A stretch of 64,000 nt of DNA, from contig CAMJPL010000002.1 of NCBI GenBank assembly GCA_946407735.1, forward strand, positions 62,001 to 126,000. Direction: 5' to 3'. The DNA comes from an uncultured Clostridia bacterium (lineage in GTDB: Bacteria; Bacillota; Clostridia; Oscillospirales; CAG-272). The translations under genes were made by a program, and so were the position numbers. Below, piece after piece: positions 62,876-64,000 of this stretch (positions within the stretch are counted from its first letter, which is position 1; every line of letters starts with the position of its first letter). Under the pieces are notes generated by a model that ran no database searches, had not been told where the DNA came from, and saw nothing but the letters and a program-made list of their open reading frames with translations.

Positions 62876-63970
62876 TCATCTGTAATAGTCATACAGCGTC
62901 TGATACATCGCGAAAACGTTTTCCGCCGGGGTGTTGTCCTGGATCGCGTGAGTCGGCGCGAAGTGATAGCCGCCGTAAGGCTTCATCATGTCGAGCACTT
63001 CGACGCAGTTCTCTCTGATATCATCCTCCGTCCCGTACGCCAGAGGCCCCGCGGTCGAAATGCATCCGCGCATGTTGAGACGCCCTCCGAAATGTCCGAG
63101 CAGATAATCGGGGCTCATGTTCGCCGCCTCGGGCTGCAGGGTATCAACGCCCTTGACGCCGATCTCTATAAAGTCCTCATATGCCCATGAGGACGAGCCG
63201 CAGGTATGCACGAGCACCGGGAGGTCATACGATTTCGCGAGATCGCAGAAGGCCTTGTGGATCGGCTTTATCGTCTTCCTATACAGCTCAAGGCTTATCA
63301 TCGGCGCTATCTGGGTGCCGAGATCCTCTCCGAGCCAGATGAAATCTATCTCGCCGCGGCAGGCTTCAAGAGTCCGCTCCATGATCTCAAGCGAGGACCT
63401 TGCTCTGCGCCTGATAAGATTCATCGGCGCCTCGTCATTCATGATCAGGTGACATAGCGTGTCCTCCATGCCCATAATCCGGCCGTTCGAGTTTATTATG
63501 TCCGGGACGCCGGGATTTCCGAGATAGAGAGCGTATTTCCCGTCATAAGACCTCGCGGCTGCCGCGGCGGCATCATAATCGAAGTCGTCGGGAGAAGGAA
63601 CGGGATAGCTGTCGAACGCCTCGTCCGGCGCGTCCTTCAGCGGGAAGTCGCAGAAGTCCCAGTACCCGCCCGACTGATGCTCGACCCAGCGGGTAATGAA
63701 GCCCTCAAGCGGATCCCTGTGCCTTCCGGGAGGAGCGGTGAAAAGCTCGGGGCCCTTATACGGAGCGCCTATCCCCCGGCAGTCGACGCCGAGGAGCTCA
63801 TAGAACGTCTCACGGCTCTCGTTTTCGACGCCGAGAAGCTCCCTGAAACGCCTGTCGATGCCCGCGTTCGCGTCATAGCCAATCGGCGCCCTGTCCGTCT
63901 TCTCGAAAGCGAACGTCGCCCTGACGCGCTGTCTTCCCGTCATCGTTTCATTCATCCTGCGAAGTTTCAT
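62876..63970 (-). CDS. Uroporphyrinogen decarboxylase-family (MtaA-like) protein, copy 5
   Basis: 364 residues. Start region MTGRQRVRATFAFEKTDRAP is the standard N-terminus of the family; ATGs at 63970, 63955 and 63943 are all possible starts and none has a strong ribosome site, so the longest is given. The zinc motif VLVHTCGSSSWAYEDFIEIGVKG carries the His-x-Cys pair; the C-terminal position reads FAPTHAIQDNTPAENV, with His in place of Cys, as in copy 3. WLGEDLGTQ is another family block. Substrate unknown. It precedes the SGNH hydrolase gene; its promoter would lie beyond or at the right edge of the window. Confidence 0.85.
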   Translation of the reverse strand: MKLRRMNETMTGRQRVRATFAFEKTDRAPIGYDANAGIDRRFRELLGVENESRETFYELLGVDCRGIGAPYKGPELFTAPPGRHRDPLEGFITRWVEHQSGGYWDFCDFPLKDAPDEAFDSYPVPSPDDFDYDAAAAAARSYDGKYALYLGNPGVPDIINSNGRIMGMEDTLCHLIMNDEAPMNLIRRRARSSLEIMERTLEACRGEIDFIWLGEDLGTQIAPMISLELYRKTIKPIHKAFCDLAKSYDLPVLVHTCGSSSWAYEDFIEIGVKGVDTLQPEAANMSPDYLLGHFGGRLNMRGCISTAGPLAYGTEDDIRENCVEVLDMMKPYGGYHFAPTHAIQDNTPAENVFAMYQTLYDYYR

Positions 63971-64000
63971 AATAAACGCCCCGAAATCATCACAAACAGG

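Noticed and set aside
1-64000. tRNA, rRNA, insertion sequences, prophage genes and CRISPR arrays
   Set aside because: I looked for cloverleaf arms, transposase motifs, inverted-repeat ends and regularly spaced repeats and saw none that were convincing; a covariance-model scan would be decisive.

Overview
The window looks like a chromosomal segment of an uncultured Clostridia-type Bacillota, probably from an animal gut or a similar plant-fibre-degrading community. The evidence is the moderately high GC, consensus sigma-A promoters with 17-bp spacers and often a TGn extended -10, AGGAGG-type ribosome sites, Gram-positive lipoprotein signal peptides, an AddAB (not RecBCD) recombination pair, and many glycan-related genes. 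I cannot resolve genus or family from sequence alone. I see no rRNA, tRNA, IS element, phage module or CRISPR array.

Layout. 1-5.9 kb: the 5' end of an oxidoreductase-like gene, an AraC C-terminal remnant, a UvrA2-type ABC ATPase, a PNPOx-like protein, a small winged-helix protein, an alpha/beta hydrolase and an MFS transporter. 6-9.8 kb: a 1161-residue cyclic-di-GMP protein (REC, degenerate GGDEF, EAL, three sensory repeats, active-type GGDEF) and a 52-residue membrane peptide. 9.8-26.6 kb: a glycan block with a DUF4832-type barrel protein, a GH3 beta-glycosidase, four solute-binding lipoproteins, a GH31 glycosidase, a parallel beta-helix protein and rhamnulose-1-phosphate aldolase, plus a DUF5131 protein and an acetyltransferase. 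26.8-34.7 kb: an unknown protein followed by addB and addA in one tight operon. 34.7-47.8 kb: a secreted lipoprotein; a minus-strand cluster of GlcNAc-kinase-like ATPase, URO-D-family protein, acetylesterase and beta-propeller; another solute-binding lipoprotein followed by a 50-residue stub of a second; an MsrA-MsrB fusion; a second URO-D-family protein; and a frameshifted solute-binding protein. 48-53 kb: a plus-strand operon of glycyl radical enzyme, peptide-deformylase-like protein, URO-D-family protein and MATE exporter. 53-64 kb: ADP-ribosylglycohydrolase, two nitroreductase-family proteins, a GH38-like glycosidase, two more URO-D-family proteins, a deletion-damaged aldo/keto reductase, a TetR regulator facing a membrane protein across a shared operator, and an SGNH hydrolase.

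How it works together. The main theme is capture and cytoplasmic breakdown of plant or host glycans. Lipoprotein receptors bind oligosaccharides, cytoplasmic glycosidases (GH3, GH31, GH38, none with a signal peptide) and an acetylesterase trim them, and RhaD handles rhamnose, which together with the beta-helix protein hints at rhamnogalacturonan-type substrates. No ABC permease or ATPase lies beside any of the six solute-binding proteins, so shared permeases elsewhere are implied. Five URO-D/MtaA-family proteins are scattered among these genes without corrinoid partners; their substrates are unknown. The most unusual unit is the glycyl radical enzyme operon, which has no activating enzyme in the window.

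Signs of decay are common: an AraC stub, a solute-binding-protein stub, a frameshifted solute-binding protein and an aldo/keto reductase that has lost its middle.
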